Source: JBDNJM01 sp041687755 (GTDB lineage: Bacteria; Planctomycetota; UBA1135; GCA-002686595). From it: 48,169 bases of DNA. The translations under genes and the position numbers were made by a program. Positions 16,813-26,412 of the stretch are shown here, in pieces. How positions within the stretch are numbered: position 1 is the stretch's first letter; every line of letters starts with the position of its first letter. The stretch is from NCBI GenBank assembly GCA_041687755.1, contig JBDNJM010000066.1, forward strand, positions 1 through 48,169, read 5' to 3'. The notes beneath the pieces were generated by a model. It ran no database searches. It had not been told where the DNA came from and saw only the letters and a list, made by a program, of their open reading frames with translations.

Positions 16813-19226
16813 GCGGCTTCGGCGCCATCTTCGGGTTCGGAACCTGAACCCCTGAACCACTTTTTTATCGTCGTGAACAGCACGTCTGCCACAACGGGTT
16901 TGGTGATGTAGTCGTCCATCCCCGCATCCAGGCAACGCTCGCGATCGCCCTGCATCGCGTTGGCCGTCATCGCAAGAATCGGGATGTGCTCGCCGGTGCG
17001 CAGTTCGCGCTCTCGGATGCGGTGCGTAGCCTCAAAACCGTCCATGACTGGCATCTGGCAGTCCATCAGCACCAGATCAAACGGCATGCGATTGAGGGCG
17101 GCCAGCGCTTCACGTCCGTTGCCCGCCACCTCCGCTCGATAGCCCCCGCGCTTCAACAGTGCGGCCGCGAGACGTTGGTTCACTGTGTTGTCTTCCACGA
17201 TCAGGATTCGGCGCTGATGCGCATCCCGACGCTCGACGCTGTACTCACAAATCAGGCTGGGCTTGTAACCGGACTCGACGTCGCTCCTAACGCCCAGAGC
17301 AGCAAGCACGCTCGTCTGCAGCTGCGACTGCTTGACCGGCTTCGTCAGCTGCCCCGTCGCTCCGGCTTTCGTCAGTAGCTCGCTACGGTGGAGGAGAGAG
17401 ACCGATGTCAGAATCAACACGGGAACGCTGTCGAACCCTTCCATCCCGCGAAGTCGCCGACACACTTCAAGGCCGTCGATCTCGGGCATCTGGTAGTCGA
17501 GCAGGACGAGCCGGGGGCGCTCAGACGGCCCCAGTCTCGAGAGCTCGGCGAGAGCGTCGAGGGGCTGCTCAAAGCTCGTGCTCTTCGCTCCCCACTCCTC
17601 TAGCTGGCGCTCTAGAATTTGCAGGTTCGTCGAGTTGTCGTCGATGATCACAACCCGCAGGCCTTCCAATTCGGCCTCAGACACGCACCGATGCCGAGTC
17701 GCGCTGATGCTCTGAACCGCCATGGAGACCGTCAGCGTGAAGCATGCCCCCTCACCAACAACGCTCTCGACTGTGATGCAGCCCCCCATGCTGGTCGCAA
17801 TCTCCCGGCTGATAGCGAGACCAAGGCCCGTCCCCCCGAAGCGCCGCGTCGTAGACGAGTCGGCCTGCGTGAATGGATCAAACAGCCGCTCGATCACCTC
17901 GCTAGGAATACCAATCCCCGTGTCGCGGACGGCGATGCTGAGCTCAATTTGTTCCCCGTTGATCCGCCCCGCGGTGACCTCGAGGTGGACCTGCCCCTCC
18001 TCTGTGAACTTCAGCGCGTTGCCCAGGAGATTGGTGAGCACCTGACGCATTCGCGACGGATCGCCTCGCAACAGCACCGGCACTTCGCTGCTGACGAAGG
18101 CGATGAGCTCTAGCCGCTTCTCCTGGAAGCGCGGAGCGAGCATGTCGCCGAGGTCCTCGACCACGGCCCGGAGGTTGAAGTCCACTTCCTCCAAGACCAA
18201 GCGCCCGGCCTCGAACTTCGAGAAGTCCAGGATGTCGTTTATTAGCGCGAGCAGCTGATCCCCGCAGCCCTTGACTGTCTCGAGCATCGAGCGCTGCTCG
18301 TCGTCGAGTTCGGTGCCGAGCACAAGACCCGTCATTCCGATTACCCCGTTCATCGGAGTGCGGATCTCATGGCTCATGTTTGCCAGGAATTCAGCCTTCG
18401 CACGCGCCCCCTCCTCCGCCCGGTTCTTGGCGAGAGTCAGTTCCTGATTGGTTTCGAGCAGGTCGCGCGTGCGCTGCCGAACTTCATCTTCCAGCGAGTC
18501 CTTGTGCGCCTCCAACTTCTCGTCTCGAGCCTGAATCCCCTCCAGCATCGAGTTGAACGTATCGACAAGCTGCCCCAGCTCGTCTTCGCTGTCCAACTCC
18601 ACGCGCATGCCGTACTCCTGGCTGTGCTCAATCCTGCGCGCCGCGAACGTCAGCATGCGAATCGGCTTCGTGATCCAGTTGCTCAAAAGCAGCGAGAGCA
18701 CGGCCGAAAGCCCCAGCGCGATGAGCCCTACAAAGATCGCACGAGTTGCCACGCGGCGGGTCGCTGCTCGAACCGCCGAGAGATTGGCGGCCGCGTGAGC
18801 CCATCCCACGACCTCGTTGTCCGCCTTCATTGGGATCGTGATCCACAGCGCATTGCTGCGATCATCGATGAACTCCCCGCTGCTGAGTTCCCCCGTCGAG
18901 GTGATCGATTCCCGCTCCTCCGGCCAGCTCGCGAACAGCGAGCCATCGGCGCGGACGATCCAGGCTGAGTCCACGCCGACAATCAGGTCGAGGGATGCGA
19001 GTGCGGTGGCCGCGTACTCCTCGTCGTCGAACAACAGCCCGGACGCCGCATCCCTGGCGACGGTCTCGATCCCCGTCCTGAGGGTTTGCTGGAAGTCTGA
19101 CCTGCCGTTCCTCCAGCTGTCGCGCACCTGCAGCGCGAGCGCTGGTAGCAGCACGACGGCGCACGTCATCACGATGACCAACCACACTTTCAGGCGTAGC
19201 GGCGCGCCGCGAATGATCGTTCTCAT
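16809..19226 (-). CDS. Hybrid sensor histidine kinase with two receiver domains
   Basis: The product is 805 residues. Membrane helices at about 12-33 and 162-184 enclose a small periplasmic sensor domain, probably CHASE8-like. A HAMP linker (about 185-235) and coiled coil lead to the HisKA domain with phospho-acceptor His286 in NMSHEIRTPMNGV. An ATPase domain follows (N box LLGNALKF, DTGIGIP, GGTGLGLAI). Two receiver domains come last, with predicted phospho-Asp577 (LLDYQMPEIDG) and Asp722 (LMDCQMPVMDG). No Hpt domain is visible, so phosphate probably passes to a separate Hpt protein. It overlaps both neighbours by 4 bp. The YfiR-like protein is the likely periplasmic modulator. Confidence 0.95.
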   Translation of the reverse strand: MRTIIRGAPLRLKVWLVIVMTCAVVLLPALALQVRDSWRNGRSDFQQTLRTGIETVARDAASGLLFDDEEYAATALASLDLIVGVDSAWIVRADGSLFASWPEERESITSTGELSSGEFIDDRSNALWITIPMKADNEVVGWAHAAANLSAVRAATRRVATRAIFVGLIALGLSAVLSLLLSNWITKPIRMLTFAARRIEHSQEYGMRVELDSEDELGQLVDTFNSMLEGIQARDEKLEAHKDSLEDEVRQRTRDLLETNQELTLAKNRAEEGARAKAEFLANMSHEIRTPMNGVIGMTGLVLGTELDDEQRSMLETVKGCGDQLLALINDILDFSKFEAGRLVLEEVDFNLRAVVEDLGDMLAPRFQEKRLELIAFVSSEVPVLLRGDPSRMRQVLTNLLGNALKFTEEGQVHLEVTAGRINGEQIELSIAVRDTGIGIPSEVIERLFDPFTQADSSTTRRFGGTGLGLAISREIATSMGGCITVESVVGEGACFTLTVSMAVQSISATRHRCVSEAELEGLRVVIIDDNSTNLQILERQLEEWGAKSTSFEQPLDALAELSRLGPSERPRLVLLDYQMPEIDGLEVCRRLRGMEGFDSVPVLILTSVSLLHRSELLTKAGATGQLTKPVKQSQLQTSVLAALGVRSDVESGYKPSLICEYSVERRDAHQRRILIVEDNTVNQRLAAALLKRGGYRAEVAGNGREALAALNRMPFDLVLMDCQMPVMDGFEATHRIRERELRTGEHIPILAMTANAMQGDRERCLDAGMDDYITKPVVADVLFTTIKKWFRGSGSEPEDGAEAA

Positions 19227-19927
19227 CTTTGTCCCGGCCCCTTTTTTTCTTCGTGAACGATCTTCGCCAACTTCAACAGCGTCGCGCTGATTTCCAGATT
19301 GGAGCGCTTCACGGAGTCCACGTTCACCTCGAACTTGACGCGCTTGTCGGCCAGATAGAAGTTGATGTGCGCTCCGTCCTCGGCCAAACCATCTTCCTCC
19401 CCCACTAAAAGGACGGCGCGGCCGGAGAGCCGCTCCAGGAGTTCATTGCGATCGCGCGTCTTGCTCAGGGCGGAGAACACGAGGTGCCCGTCGATCTCTT
19501 CGTCCTCGTCCGGCAGATCGCGCAGACGGACGGCCCGAACGCTGCGACCCTGGGCCGTTTGGCCCTTGAACGTCTTGTCGAGTTCCTCCTCGAACGGGTC
19601 CTTCCCAATGACGACGACGGTGAACGGATCGGGCTTCTTCTCGTCCTTGTCGTCGAACGACTCTTCGGGCCACTCGGTCAGCTTGAGGAAGTTGAGCAGG
19701 TACGCCGCCTTGAGCTGGTATTCGGTCGGCGTCTTCAACGGTCCAGCCTCTCGCGCGAAGACGACAGCCTTCTGTGTCGAACCCGTAAGCGCCCCTGCCT
19801 CCCCTCGCCAGGCGAACACCGCGAGCAGCCCGAGAGCGCATAGACCCCAGGCGCGGCGCGACCGTCGCGGTGACAATTCGGGGCTCACGCCGCTCTCAGG
19901 GCGGCTCAATGGGGGATCTTGACGCAT
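19223..19927 (-). CDS. YfiR-family periplasmic protein (DUF4154-type)
   Basis: The product is 234 residues. A basic leader and hydrophobic run (LCALGLLAVFAW) indicate export. The mature domain starts PTEYQLKAAYLLNFLKLTEWPEESF, the characteristic opening of YfiR-like proteins, and ends with ADKRVKFEVNVDSVKRSNLEISATLLKLAKIV, the typical C-terminal motif. P. aeruginosa YfiR represses the diguanylate cyclase YfiN from the periplasm. Here the partner is more likely the hybrid kinase encoded next, whose ATG overlaps this stop. ATG 19927 is chosen because an upstream start at 20038 only adds a non-hydrophobic extension. It is first in the minus-strand trio. Confidence 0.88.
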   Translation of the reverse strand: MRQDPPLSRPESGVSPELSPRRSRRAWGLCALGLLAVFAWRGEAGALTGSTQKAVVFAREAGPLKTPTEYQLKAAYLLNFLKLTEWPEESFDDKDEKKPDPFTVVVIGKDPFEEELDKTFKGQTAQGRSVRAVRLRDLPDEDEEIDGHLVFSALSKTRDRNELLERLSGRAVLLVGEEDGLAEDGAHINFYLADKRVKFEVNVDSVKRSNLEISATLLKLAKIVHEEKKGPGQR

Positions 19928-20181
19928 TGCTGGGGCTCGCGCTGGGGAGCCGAAACTCCTCCTCGACCAGATCCTCGGGGAAGGCTGTACCTCGGCCCCC
20001 TCCCCCAGGCCCACCAGCGGCACAATTGGAGGTTCCAAGGGCTGTGGGGCCCCATCCGGGCCTGCCGCACAGGGGCCTGGGGCCGGATCGACTTCACACC
20101 CTCGGGTACCTACCCAGGAGCAGCCTGACCCGACCGGGGCTAACTTTGGGGTTTCGCCCCAGGCCTCCGAATCCCCGCTCC
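19928..20181. promoter_or_regulatory. Divergent promoter region with alternative hairpins before the lipoprotein
   Basis: The 254-bp gap between the divergent yfiR-like and lipoprotein genes must hold both promoters; I cannot place hexamers with confidence. Just before the lipoprotein start, TGGGG-TTTCG-CCCCA (20147-20161) forms a compact hairpin. GGGGC at 20136-20140 could pair with the same GCCCC at 20156-20160, giving two mutually exclusive stems. A role is speculative. Confidence 0.35.
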
Positions 20182-22920
20182 ATGAGGACCCGTCCCCTCC
20201 TGCTCGGTTCCGCGCTCTTCCTGGTCGCCCTTTTGCCTGGCTGCGGCGGTGGCGGAGGCGAAGGCCACTCCTCCAAGCTCGAAACCCTCAGCGGCAGGCT
20301 GGTCGCGCCCGACGGCAGCCCGCTCAGTGGCGCCAAGCTCGAGCTCCAGGGCGCTGCTGCGACCATCGACTTGAATAGGCTTTCTCTCCTGCCGAGCGCC
20401 GGCATCCTGCACTCCGGGAGCTACCCCCTGCGGATCGAGGAACCCGCGGGGTTCGGCACGCTTCAGGTTCCGGTTCAGGTCGCCGCTGGGACGACCGACG
20501 TCGAGCTTCCCGCGCCGATCACGATTCCCGATCTGGTCAGCTTCCCGGCCGGCTCCACGACGATCAGTCTCGACTCCCACGGAGCCAGCCTCGACGCGGT
20601 CGCCCTGACCGGCCCCCTCGGAGACCTGGCCGCCAGCGGTCCCCAGGGCACGACGGTCCAGATCGGGGACGGCGGCACATCCAGCTCGGTCGCCCTCGCC
20701 CTGGCCCCGCTCGCGGCGGACGAGCTGAGCCCGCAGCCGCCGGCCGATCGGGTCATCGTCAGCGCCGCCGCTCTGGCACCCGCCGAGGCGCGCTTCACGA
20801 CACCGGACGGCGCAGGCCTCGATCTACTGCTGCCGAACGTCGAGCAGCTACCGCTAGGAACACCGGTCGAGCTGCTGCAGTTCGACAACGACGCCATGGC
20901 TTGGGTCTCGCGCAGCGCGGGCCTCGACCCCGCCCCCAGCGTGGTTGAGCTTGCGGGCGGGACCCGCGCGATCTCTGCCTCCGGACTCGTCCGCAGCGGC
21001 GGCATCTGGATCGCCGCGCTGGACCTCGACGGGCAGTGCGCGACGACGCTCGCCGGACGAGTCGTGGACGCGGCGGGCAACGGCCTGGCCGGAATCGCGG
21101 TCCAAACCTCCACGGGCCAGACGGAGATCTCCGACGCGATCGGCAACTTCGAGCTGCGCGACGTCCCCGCCTACGAACTCAGCTCCGGTTCCTGCCTTCC
21201 CCGCGACGTGCAGGTCCTGCTCAGCGCGCCCGTCTCCCAGGGCGGATCGAGCGCCCCACCGATCACGGTGCTTAGCAGCCAGATCCAAGCCGGTAGCACC
21301 ACCGAGCTCGGCGACGTGCAGGCCGACGTCGCGGCCGTCGGCTGCGTGGCCGGCTTGCTCCTGAGCGCCGGCCCGGACCCTGTGCAGCCGGTCATGATCC
21401 AAGGTCCGACCCCGGCCAGCGCCCAGGCGGCGTCCGACGGCAGCTTCTTCGCCTGCGGGCTCGAGCCCGGCTCCTACACCGCCAGCTTCACGTACCCCGG
21501 CGACGCGACCGCCACGCTCGCGTCCTTCGACGTCCAGCAGGGCAAGATCACGAAGATCGAGCTCGAGCGAATTCTCGGCGGCGGCAGCTCAACGCTTGAA
21601 GTGGTCCTGCTCGAACGCTCCGTCGGCACCCCCGAGACCACCCGCCCCGTGGACGGCGCGATCCTCATGCTGCGTGGCACCGACAGCGTCTCCGCAAGCG
21701 GACTGATGGCAACGACTGATGCCGCCGGCGTCGCGCTGTTCCAGGGCGTCGACGGCCCCTACGAGATCACAGCCATCGCCGAGGACCTGTTGTCGAGCGG
21801 CCTGGTTCTACGCCGCGCGACCACCGCGATCGGGGTGGACTCGATCGACGGCAGTACGACGCTGCTGCTCGATCTCGACGGCAATCCCCTCGCCCACGAG
21901 AGCGCGCTCGACGCGCGCTTGTCCGGCGGACTCGCCAACCTCCCCGCCGGCTGCACCGCGACGGTGCACGTCACCGGACGCGACACGCTCGGCGAGCTTC
22001 CGGCCTTCGAGCAGGTGCTCGCCGCTCCGTTCGGGGCCTACGCCCTGGACGTCCCTTCCGGCCAGGTGCTAGACGTGACGGTGACACTGGACTGCGACGC
22101 AGGTCTCCCCGGCGCCGAACGCGCCGGCCTGCGCCTCGCCCTCCCCGCCCTCGGGATCGGTGAGCAGCGCCTGCTCGACCTCGACGTCACCAGCGGCGAC
22201 TTCTTCGATCTCGACGCCACCACGCCGGCGTCGATCGCAGCAGCCGAGACCCAGGCCGCGACGATCTCCACGGTCCGGCTGCACCTAGACGGCCCGGCCA
22301 GCGGCGCGCGTCTCGCTCCCGAACTGCTCGCGACAGGACCCGGCCTTCCGAGCTCCGTGGGTCTGCCCGACCTCGGGACCTCCGTGCTGTCCGGGCTCGG
22401 CAAGCGCGTCGCGCTCATCGTCAGCTCCGACTCGCCGTTCGCGACCATCCGCCAGTCCCAGACCGAAGTGTTGCAGCTTGGCGAGACGACCCCCGCTGCC
22501 CTCGCGTTCGAACTCCTGGCGGTCCCGACCCTGAATGCACCCGCCAGCAGCTCGACGCCCACCGGCCTCACGTTCGCGCTCGGCGCTGCTCCCCTCGGAA
22601 CAGGCGAGGGTGGCTTCGACCGACTGACCCTCGAAGGCTTCGGGTTCCAGTTCGAGGGAGGGCCTGAGAACGCCATCGTGTGCTGGACCCTGGTCCTGCC
22701 CGCCGGCACCTCAAGCGTGAGCCTGCCGCCGGCTGCGGCGAGCATCCTGCAGCCCACGAACTACGAGGGGCGACTCACGCTGGAGCGCTTCGCCGACTCC
22801 GAGTTCTCGGCGAGCGACCTCAACGCCCCAGACGCCGCAACGCGCTTGGCCAACGCCCGTGCCACGGCCGCGAGAGCGCGCACCAGCACGACCATCCGCG
22901 ATCTCGTCATCCTCCCCTAG
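20182..22920 (+). CDS. Large lipoprotein with carboxypeptidase-regulatory-like repeats (paralogue 1)
   Basis: The product is 912 residues. The signal peptide ends in LLPGC with Cys21 as the lipid site. Next comes a Gly-rich linker and an Ig-like domain starting ETLSGRLVAPDGSPLSGAKLELQ. A second such domain lies near residue 290 (TTLAGRVVDAAGNGLAGIAVQTSTGQ, then NFELRDVPAYE), followed by further domains, for example VGCVAGLLLSAG. These folds usually mediate adhesion, carbohydrate binding or structural roles on the cell surface. No catalytic motif was found. It aligns across its length with the gene at 23509-26412, including the late WTLVLPAG motif, so the two arose by tandem duplication. ATG 20182 gives the lipoprotein signal; the longer frame lacks one. 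Confidence 0.8.
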   Translation: MRTRPLLLGSALFLVALLPGCGGGGGEGHSSKLETLSGRLVAPDGSPLSGAKLELQGAAATIDLNRLSLLPSAGILHSGSYPLRIEEPAGFGTLQVPVQVAAGTTDVELPAPITIPDLVSFPAGSTTISLDSHGASLDAVALTGPLGDLAASGPQGTTVQIGDGGTSSSVALALAPLAADELSPQPPADRVIVSAAALAPAEARFTTPDGAGLDLLLPNVEQLPLGTPVELLQFDNDAMAWVSRSAGLDPAPSVVELAGGTRAISASGLVRSGGIWIAALDLDGQCATTLAGRVVDAAGNGLAGIAVQTSTGQTEISDAIGNFELRDVPAYELSSGSCLPRDVQVLLSAPVSQGGSSAPPITVLSSQIQAGSTTELGDVQADVAAVGCVAGLLLSAGPDPVQPVMIQGPTPASAQAASDGSFFACGLEPGSYTASFTYPGDATATLASFDVQQGKITKIELERILGGGSSTLEVVLLERSVGTPETTRPVDGAILMLRGTDSVSASGLMATTDAAGVALFQGVDGPYEITAIAEDLLSSGLVLRRATTAIGVDSIDGSTTLLLDLDGNPLAHESALDARLSGGLANLPAGCTATVHVTGRDTLGELPAFEQVLAAPFGAYALDVPSGQVLDVTVTLDCDAGLPGAERAGLRLALPALGIGEQRLLDLDVTSGDFFDLDATTPASIAAAETQAATISTVRLHLDGPASGARLAPELLATGPGLPSSVGLPDLGTSVLSGLGKRVALIVSSDSPFATIRQSQTEVLQLGETTPAALAFELLAVPTLNAPASSSTPTGLTFALGAAPLGTGEGGFDRLTLEGFGFQFEGGPENAIVCWTLVLPAGTSSVSLPPAAASILQPTNYEGRLTLERFADSEFSASDLNAPDAATRLANARATAARARTSTTIRDLVILP

Positions 22921-22962
22921 CCTCCCCCCCGACAGGCTCTCGCCCCCCCAGGTCGAGAGGCG

Positions 22963-23000
22963 AACAGGCCAGCCCCCAAAATCCGGGGGGCTGGCCTGTT
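22963..23000 (+). terminator. Strong intrinsic-type terminator hairpin
   Basis: The arms AACAGGCCAGCCCCC (22963-22977) and GGGGGCTGGCCTGTT (22986-23000) are perfectly complementary over 15 bp around an 8-base loop. TGCATTTCGT follows, a weak T tract. The hairpin lies 43 bp after the lipoprotein stop and should insulate the two paralogues. Because of its symmetry it can also work in the other direction. Confidence 0.85.
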
Positions 23001-23123
23001 TGCATTTCGTCTCGATCTCGCGGCGAGCCTCCTTGAGCCCACTCCCGCTACGGACAGCGTCGAGAGGGTCGGACGGTGCACTCCTGAAGCCGCCAGCCAC
23101 GCCTCGACTTGGAGTCTCAAGAG

Positions 23124-23275
23124 GTTAGCTCTACCGCGCTCGTCCCCGTCTCCACAGCGGCGCACGTCCAGGCCGTCGGCCCGGGCGGCGCGGACGCCTT
23201 CACGTTCCGGGAGCGCGCCTTTCCCAAGCCCCCCGGGCATCGACCCCGAGTATGTGGGCGAGGTTTGGAAGTTCC
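23124..23275 (+). pseudogene. Frameshifted remnant of an N-acetylglutamate kinase-like gene
   Basis: The plus-strand frame from 23124 gives ALVPVSTAAHVQAVGPGGADAFTF followed by RERAFPKPPG. After a one-base shift in the C/G run near 23232-23238, the next frame continues GIDPEYVGEVWKF. This aligns with the middle of ArgB in this same window (VPSVGLSGADAFTF, RRFPAPQGI, LGHVGEV), including the exact heptapeptide GADAFTF. No start, no N-terminal nucleotide-binding part and no C-terminus are found, so only about 50 codons survive. It is probably debris of a paralogue or of a transferred argB-like gene. Confidence 0.6.
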
Positions 23276-23508
23276 GACCGCGTCCGAGGCGGCCGCCGGG
23301 TCCAGCGGTAGGAGTCCCCCAGCCGTTACAGGGACGCCGGGTGGAACCGATCTAGGGATCCCCCCCCTGAGGGAACCAAAGAAAGCTTCCCCCCGGGGTC
23401 CAATACTGCGTGCTTCGGACTGCGCGCATCCCCCCGGGTGCAGCCAGCCCCTGCCTCCCCTTTGAACCTTCGCCGGTTCCGCCATCGCCCCCCCCCACCC
23501 GCGACTCC

Positions 23509-26412
23509 ATGCATCGGAACACACTCCTCGCCCCGCTGGCCCTTCTCTCTCTCGCCGCGTGCGGCGGAAGTAGCGACGGGCCCGCTGGCATCGAACTCCA
23601 AACGCTCTCCGGTCGCGTGACCACGCCCGGCGTCAGCGCACTGCTGGCCCTCGGGGGCACTCCGACGGAGAACCCGGTCGGGGGCGCCACCGTTCGCTTC
23701 GAAGGCCGGACCACGACGACCGACCCCAACGGTGTCTTCGTCTTCACCCAGGCGGGCAAGGTCCCTCCAGGCCAGAACCGGATCGAGGTCCTTGGATCGG
23801 CGGCGCCCGGCTTCGAGTCGTACCCGGACTTCGAGTACTTCGTCGACTTCGCCCAGGGCCAGATCGACGCGTTTTTGCCCACAGATTTGACCCTCCCCAA
23901 CCTCTTCGATTTCGGCGCCGACCTCGACGTCGAGCAGATCGACCTGGACGGGAACCTCCCGTCCAGCCTGAATTTGGCCACGAGTCCGTTCAGCTCGCGC
24001 ATTACCGGGCCCATGGGAATCTCAGTCACCGGCGACTTCGACTCCAGCGTCTCGACCCTCGGCCTCTACACGGTGTACCTGGCCGCCGCCGACTTCGTCT
24101 ACGAGCTGCCGAACGACCTGATCATTCCCAGCGGACTCCTGTTCGGCCCGGTCGGCTTCGGGTACAGCACGCCGACTGCGACCGGCCTCGACCTCGACCT
24201 CGAGAACGACCTGGGCCTGGCCGTCGACGACGTCGTGGACATCTGGGCTGTGAACCCCGCGAACGGCGCGTGGTTCAACCGCAGCACCGAGAGCGGCATC
24301 CAGGGCACCGTCGTGGACGATGGCGGAACGCTGGTGATTCGCGCGGCAGGCATCGTAAACCAGGGCACGCTCTACGCGGCCGCCCTGCCGAACGACGTCG
24401 ACTGCAGCACGAACGTCTCCGGCCGCATCATCGACGGTGAAGGGACCGCGGTCGCCAACCTGACCATCCGGACTCAGTTCGGCACAACCACCTCGACCGA
24501 CGCGAATGGCGAGTTCAGCTTCGAGGGCGTTCCCGCCTACGACCCGCTGGCTCTGACCTGCACGCCGACCGATCTCGCCTGGACCATCGTTCCGAGCCCC
24601 ACGCTCGGCATCGGCGCCCAGGTCACCAACACCATCCTCGCGGCTGACATCGTCGCCGGCGCCGACACCGTACTGGACGACGTCACCTTTGACCTGCCCG
24701 CGACCGGGTGCATCGCCGGCATCATCAACGGCATGCCCCTGTTCGCCGAGACCGATGTTCTCCTCAGCGGCCCCGTGTCCGCCACCGTCCAACCGGACTC
24801 GAGTGGCAACTTTTTCGAGTGCGAGCTGCCGATCGGTGACTACACCGTCAGCTACCAGTTCCCGCAGTCCAAGGAGCCGGTGACCGCAGACGTCGCCGTG
24901 ACCCTCGGTGGCATCACCACGGTTGCTCTGCAGGACATCGTCGGCGAGGGCACGGACAACCTCGACGTCTACGTCAAGCGCTTCAGCGACGGGCCGGGAA
25001 GCAGCGTCGAACTCCTCGAAGGCGCCCTGGTCTTCATCACCGGCACCGACGACAGCTCGATGACCGGCCTCAGCGCCATCACCGACGCCAACGGTCGCGC
25101 GCGCTTCGAGAGTGTCGACGGCCCCTTCGACATCACTGCCTCCTACGACAGCTTCACGACCTTCGGCGCGGTCCTGCGGGAGCTCATGACGGGCATCCAG
25201 CTCGACCCCGAGGACGGCCGTGCTGATCTCCTGCTCGGCCTCAGTGGGGACGATTCCTACCTCGAATTTCAGTTTCTGGGTGGCAGCTTTACTGAGCTTG
25301 CCGGCACCGTTTCTGGCCTTGGCCCGGACACGTTCGCTCGCGTCGAAGCTGTCGCCCGCGAGTCATTCCCCGGCTTTAACCCGAACGGCTCCACGCAGGC
25401 CGACAGCAAAGGCCTGTACTCGGTCTCGGTGACACCCAACCGCACGCTCGACGTGTGGTTCACGGACTACCTCCAGCCGCAAGCACCTCTGGTGGGCAGC
25501 GGCGACACGCTTCTCGGCCTGGGCCTGTCCAGCGGAGTGGCCCCGCTGGACTTCGATGAGCAGCAAACCCTCGACTTCGACCTCGCCGGAGCCGCCTACG
25601 CCCCGTTTGATCAGTCCCTGACGATCGACGACAGCGGGATCGCCAGCTCCTACGCCAAGAACCTGACGCCCTTCGTGCGGCTGGAACTCGAGGGCCCCAG
25701 CCAGGGCATCTCCTACTCCGTCGACCTGGTCGAGACGCAAGGCGCTACGACCTTCCCTTCGACCGCGATGATCCCCGCGTCAGACGCCCAGGCTCTGACC
25801 GCCGTCTCGAAGATCCTCGGCTTCTCCATCGAGGACAACAGCAGCCCCTTCGGTCCCTCCGGACCGATTATTGAGTACCTCGTCCGCATGGACGATGCCA
25901 CTCCGACCTCGATCGCACTCGAGTTCATCACGGCCCCGACCTTCAACAAGGGCGACCAGTTCACCTACCCCACCTCCTTAAACGGACACGCATTCAACAG
26001 CCAGCTGGACACGTTCCTTACGGAAACCGACACCAATGGCTACGAGCTGCTCGAGATGCTCGGCTACGCGGTCGCGTTCCCGCCGAAGGAGGGCTCCGGG
26101 CAAGAGACGGCCAAGGGCTTCGGCGGCGGTCGCACCGTGGTGTGGACCGTGCTCCTGCCCGCTGGCACGGAGCAGTTCGAGTTCCCGTCGTACTCCAACG
26201 GCATGCTCGGCCTGCAGACGGATGCACTCGAAGCCATCGGGTACGCCTACCTCAGCGGTGAAGTGGTCTCGGTCCGCGCCGACTCTGGCGTGAACGTCGA
26301 CTACGCCGAGACCTTCTCGGCCGCAGGCCAACAGGCCATCGAGACGTTCATCAACGGCTATAGCTCCCTCCGCATCGGTTCAAACAACTTCGAGATCGGC
26401 GTCAACGACTGA
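23509..26412 (+). CDS. Large lipoprotein with carboxypeptidase-regulatory-like repeats (paralogue 2)
   Basis: The product is 967 residues. The signal peptide ends SLAAC with Cys18 as the lipid site, followed by a Gly/Ser linker. Domains parallel the upstream paralogue: LQTLSGRVTTPG at the start, TNVSGRIIDGEGTAVANLTIRTQFG and GEFSFEGVPAYD near residue 310, TGCIAGIINGMPLF, and VVWTVLLPAGTEQFEFP near the C-terminus. It is likely anchored to the outer membrane with repeats facing the periplasm or surface; function is unknown. It is acidic and Asp/Thr/Ser-rich, as exported Planctomycetota proteins often are. The TGA stop is the first three bases of repeat copy B. Confidence 0.8.
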   Translation: MHRNTLLAPLALLSLAACGGSSDGPAGIELQTLSGRVTTPGVSALLALGGTPTENPVGGATVRFEGRTTTTDPNGVFVFTQAGKVPPGQNRIEVLGSAAPGFESYPDFEYFVDFAQGQIDAFLPTDLTLPNLFDFGADLDVEQIDLDGNLPSSLNLATSPFSSRITGPMGISVTGDFDSSVSTLGLYTVYLAAADFVYELPNDLIIPSGLLFGPVGFGYSTPTATGLDLDLENDLGLAVDDVVDIWAVNPANGAWFNRSTESGIQGTVVDDGGTLVIRAAGIVNQGTLYAAALPNDVDCSTNVSGRIIDGEGTAVANLTIRTQFGTTTSTDANGEFSFEGVPAYDPLALTCTPTDLAWTIVPSPTLGIGAQVTNTILAADIVAGADTVLDDVTFDLPATGCIAGIINGMPLFAETDVLLSGPVSATVQPDSSGNFFECELPIGDYTVSYQFPQSKEPVTADVAVTLGGITTVALQDIVGEGTDNLDVYVKRFSDGPGSSVELLEGALVFITGTDDSSMTGLSAITDANGRARFESVDGPFDITASYDSFTTFGAVLRELMTGIQLDPEDGRADLLLGLSGDDSYLEFQFLGGSFTELAGTVSGLGPDTFARVEAVARESFPGFNPNGSTQADSKGLYSVSVTPNRTLDVWFTDYLQPQAPLVGSGDTLLGLGLSSGVAPLDFDEQQTLDFDLAGAAYAPFDQSLTIDDSGIASSYAKNLTPFVRLELEGPSQGISYSVDLVETQGATTFPSTAMIPASDAQALTAVSKILGFSIEDNSSPFGPSGPIIEYLVRMDDATPTSIALEFITAPTFNKGDQFTYPTSLNGHAFNSQLDTFLTETDTNGYELLEMLGYAVAFPPKEGSGQETAKGFGGGRTVVWTVLLPAGTEQFEFPSYSNGMLGLQTDALEAIGYAYLSGEVVSVRADSGVNVDYAETFSAAGQQAIETFINGYSSLRIGSNNFEIGVND

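Larger units (their letters stand above)
22921..23508. other. 588-bp gap: terminator plus decayed argB-like sequence
   Basis: The gap between the two lipoprotein genes begins with a strong terminator at 22963-23000. It holds an N-acetylglutamate kinase-like remnant at 23124-23275. From 23276 to 23508 the sequence is C-rich with short inverted repeats, and I recognise no gene or riboswitch. Confidence 0.6.

Noticed and set aside
19870..20181. GTG-initiated extension of the first lipoprotein
   Set aside because: It would bury the lipoprotein signal peptide over 100 residues from the start and overlap the yfiR-like gene.
23276..23508. Possible riboswitch upstream of the second lipoprotein
   Set aside because: The hairpins are short and none of the conserved cores I know (c-di-GMP, cobalamin, TPP, SAM) is present.
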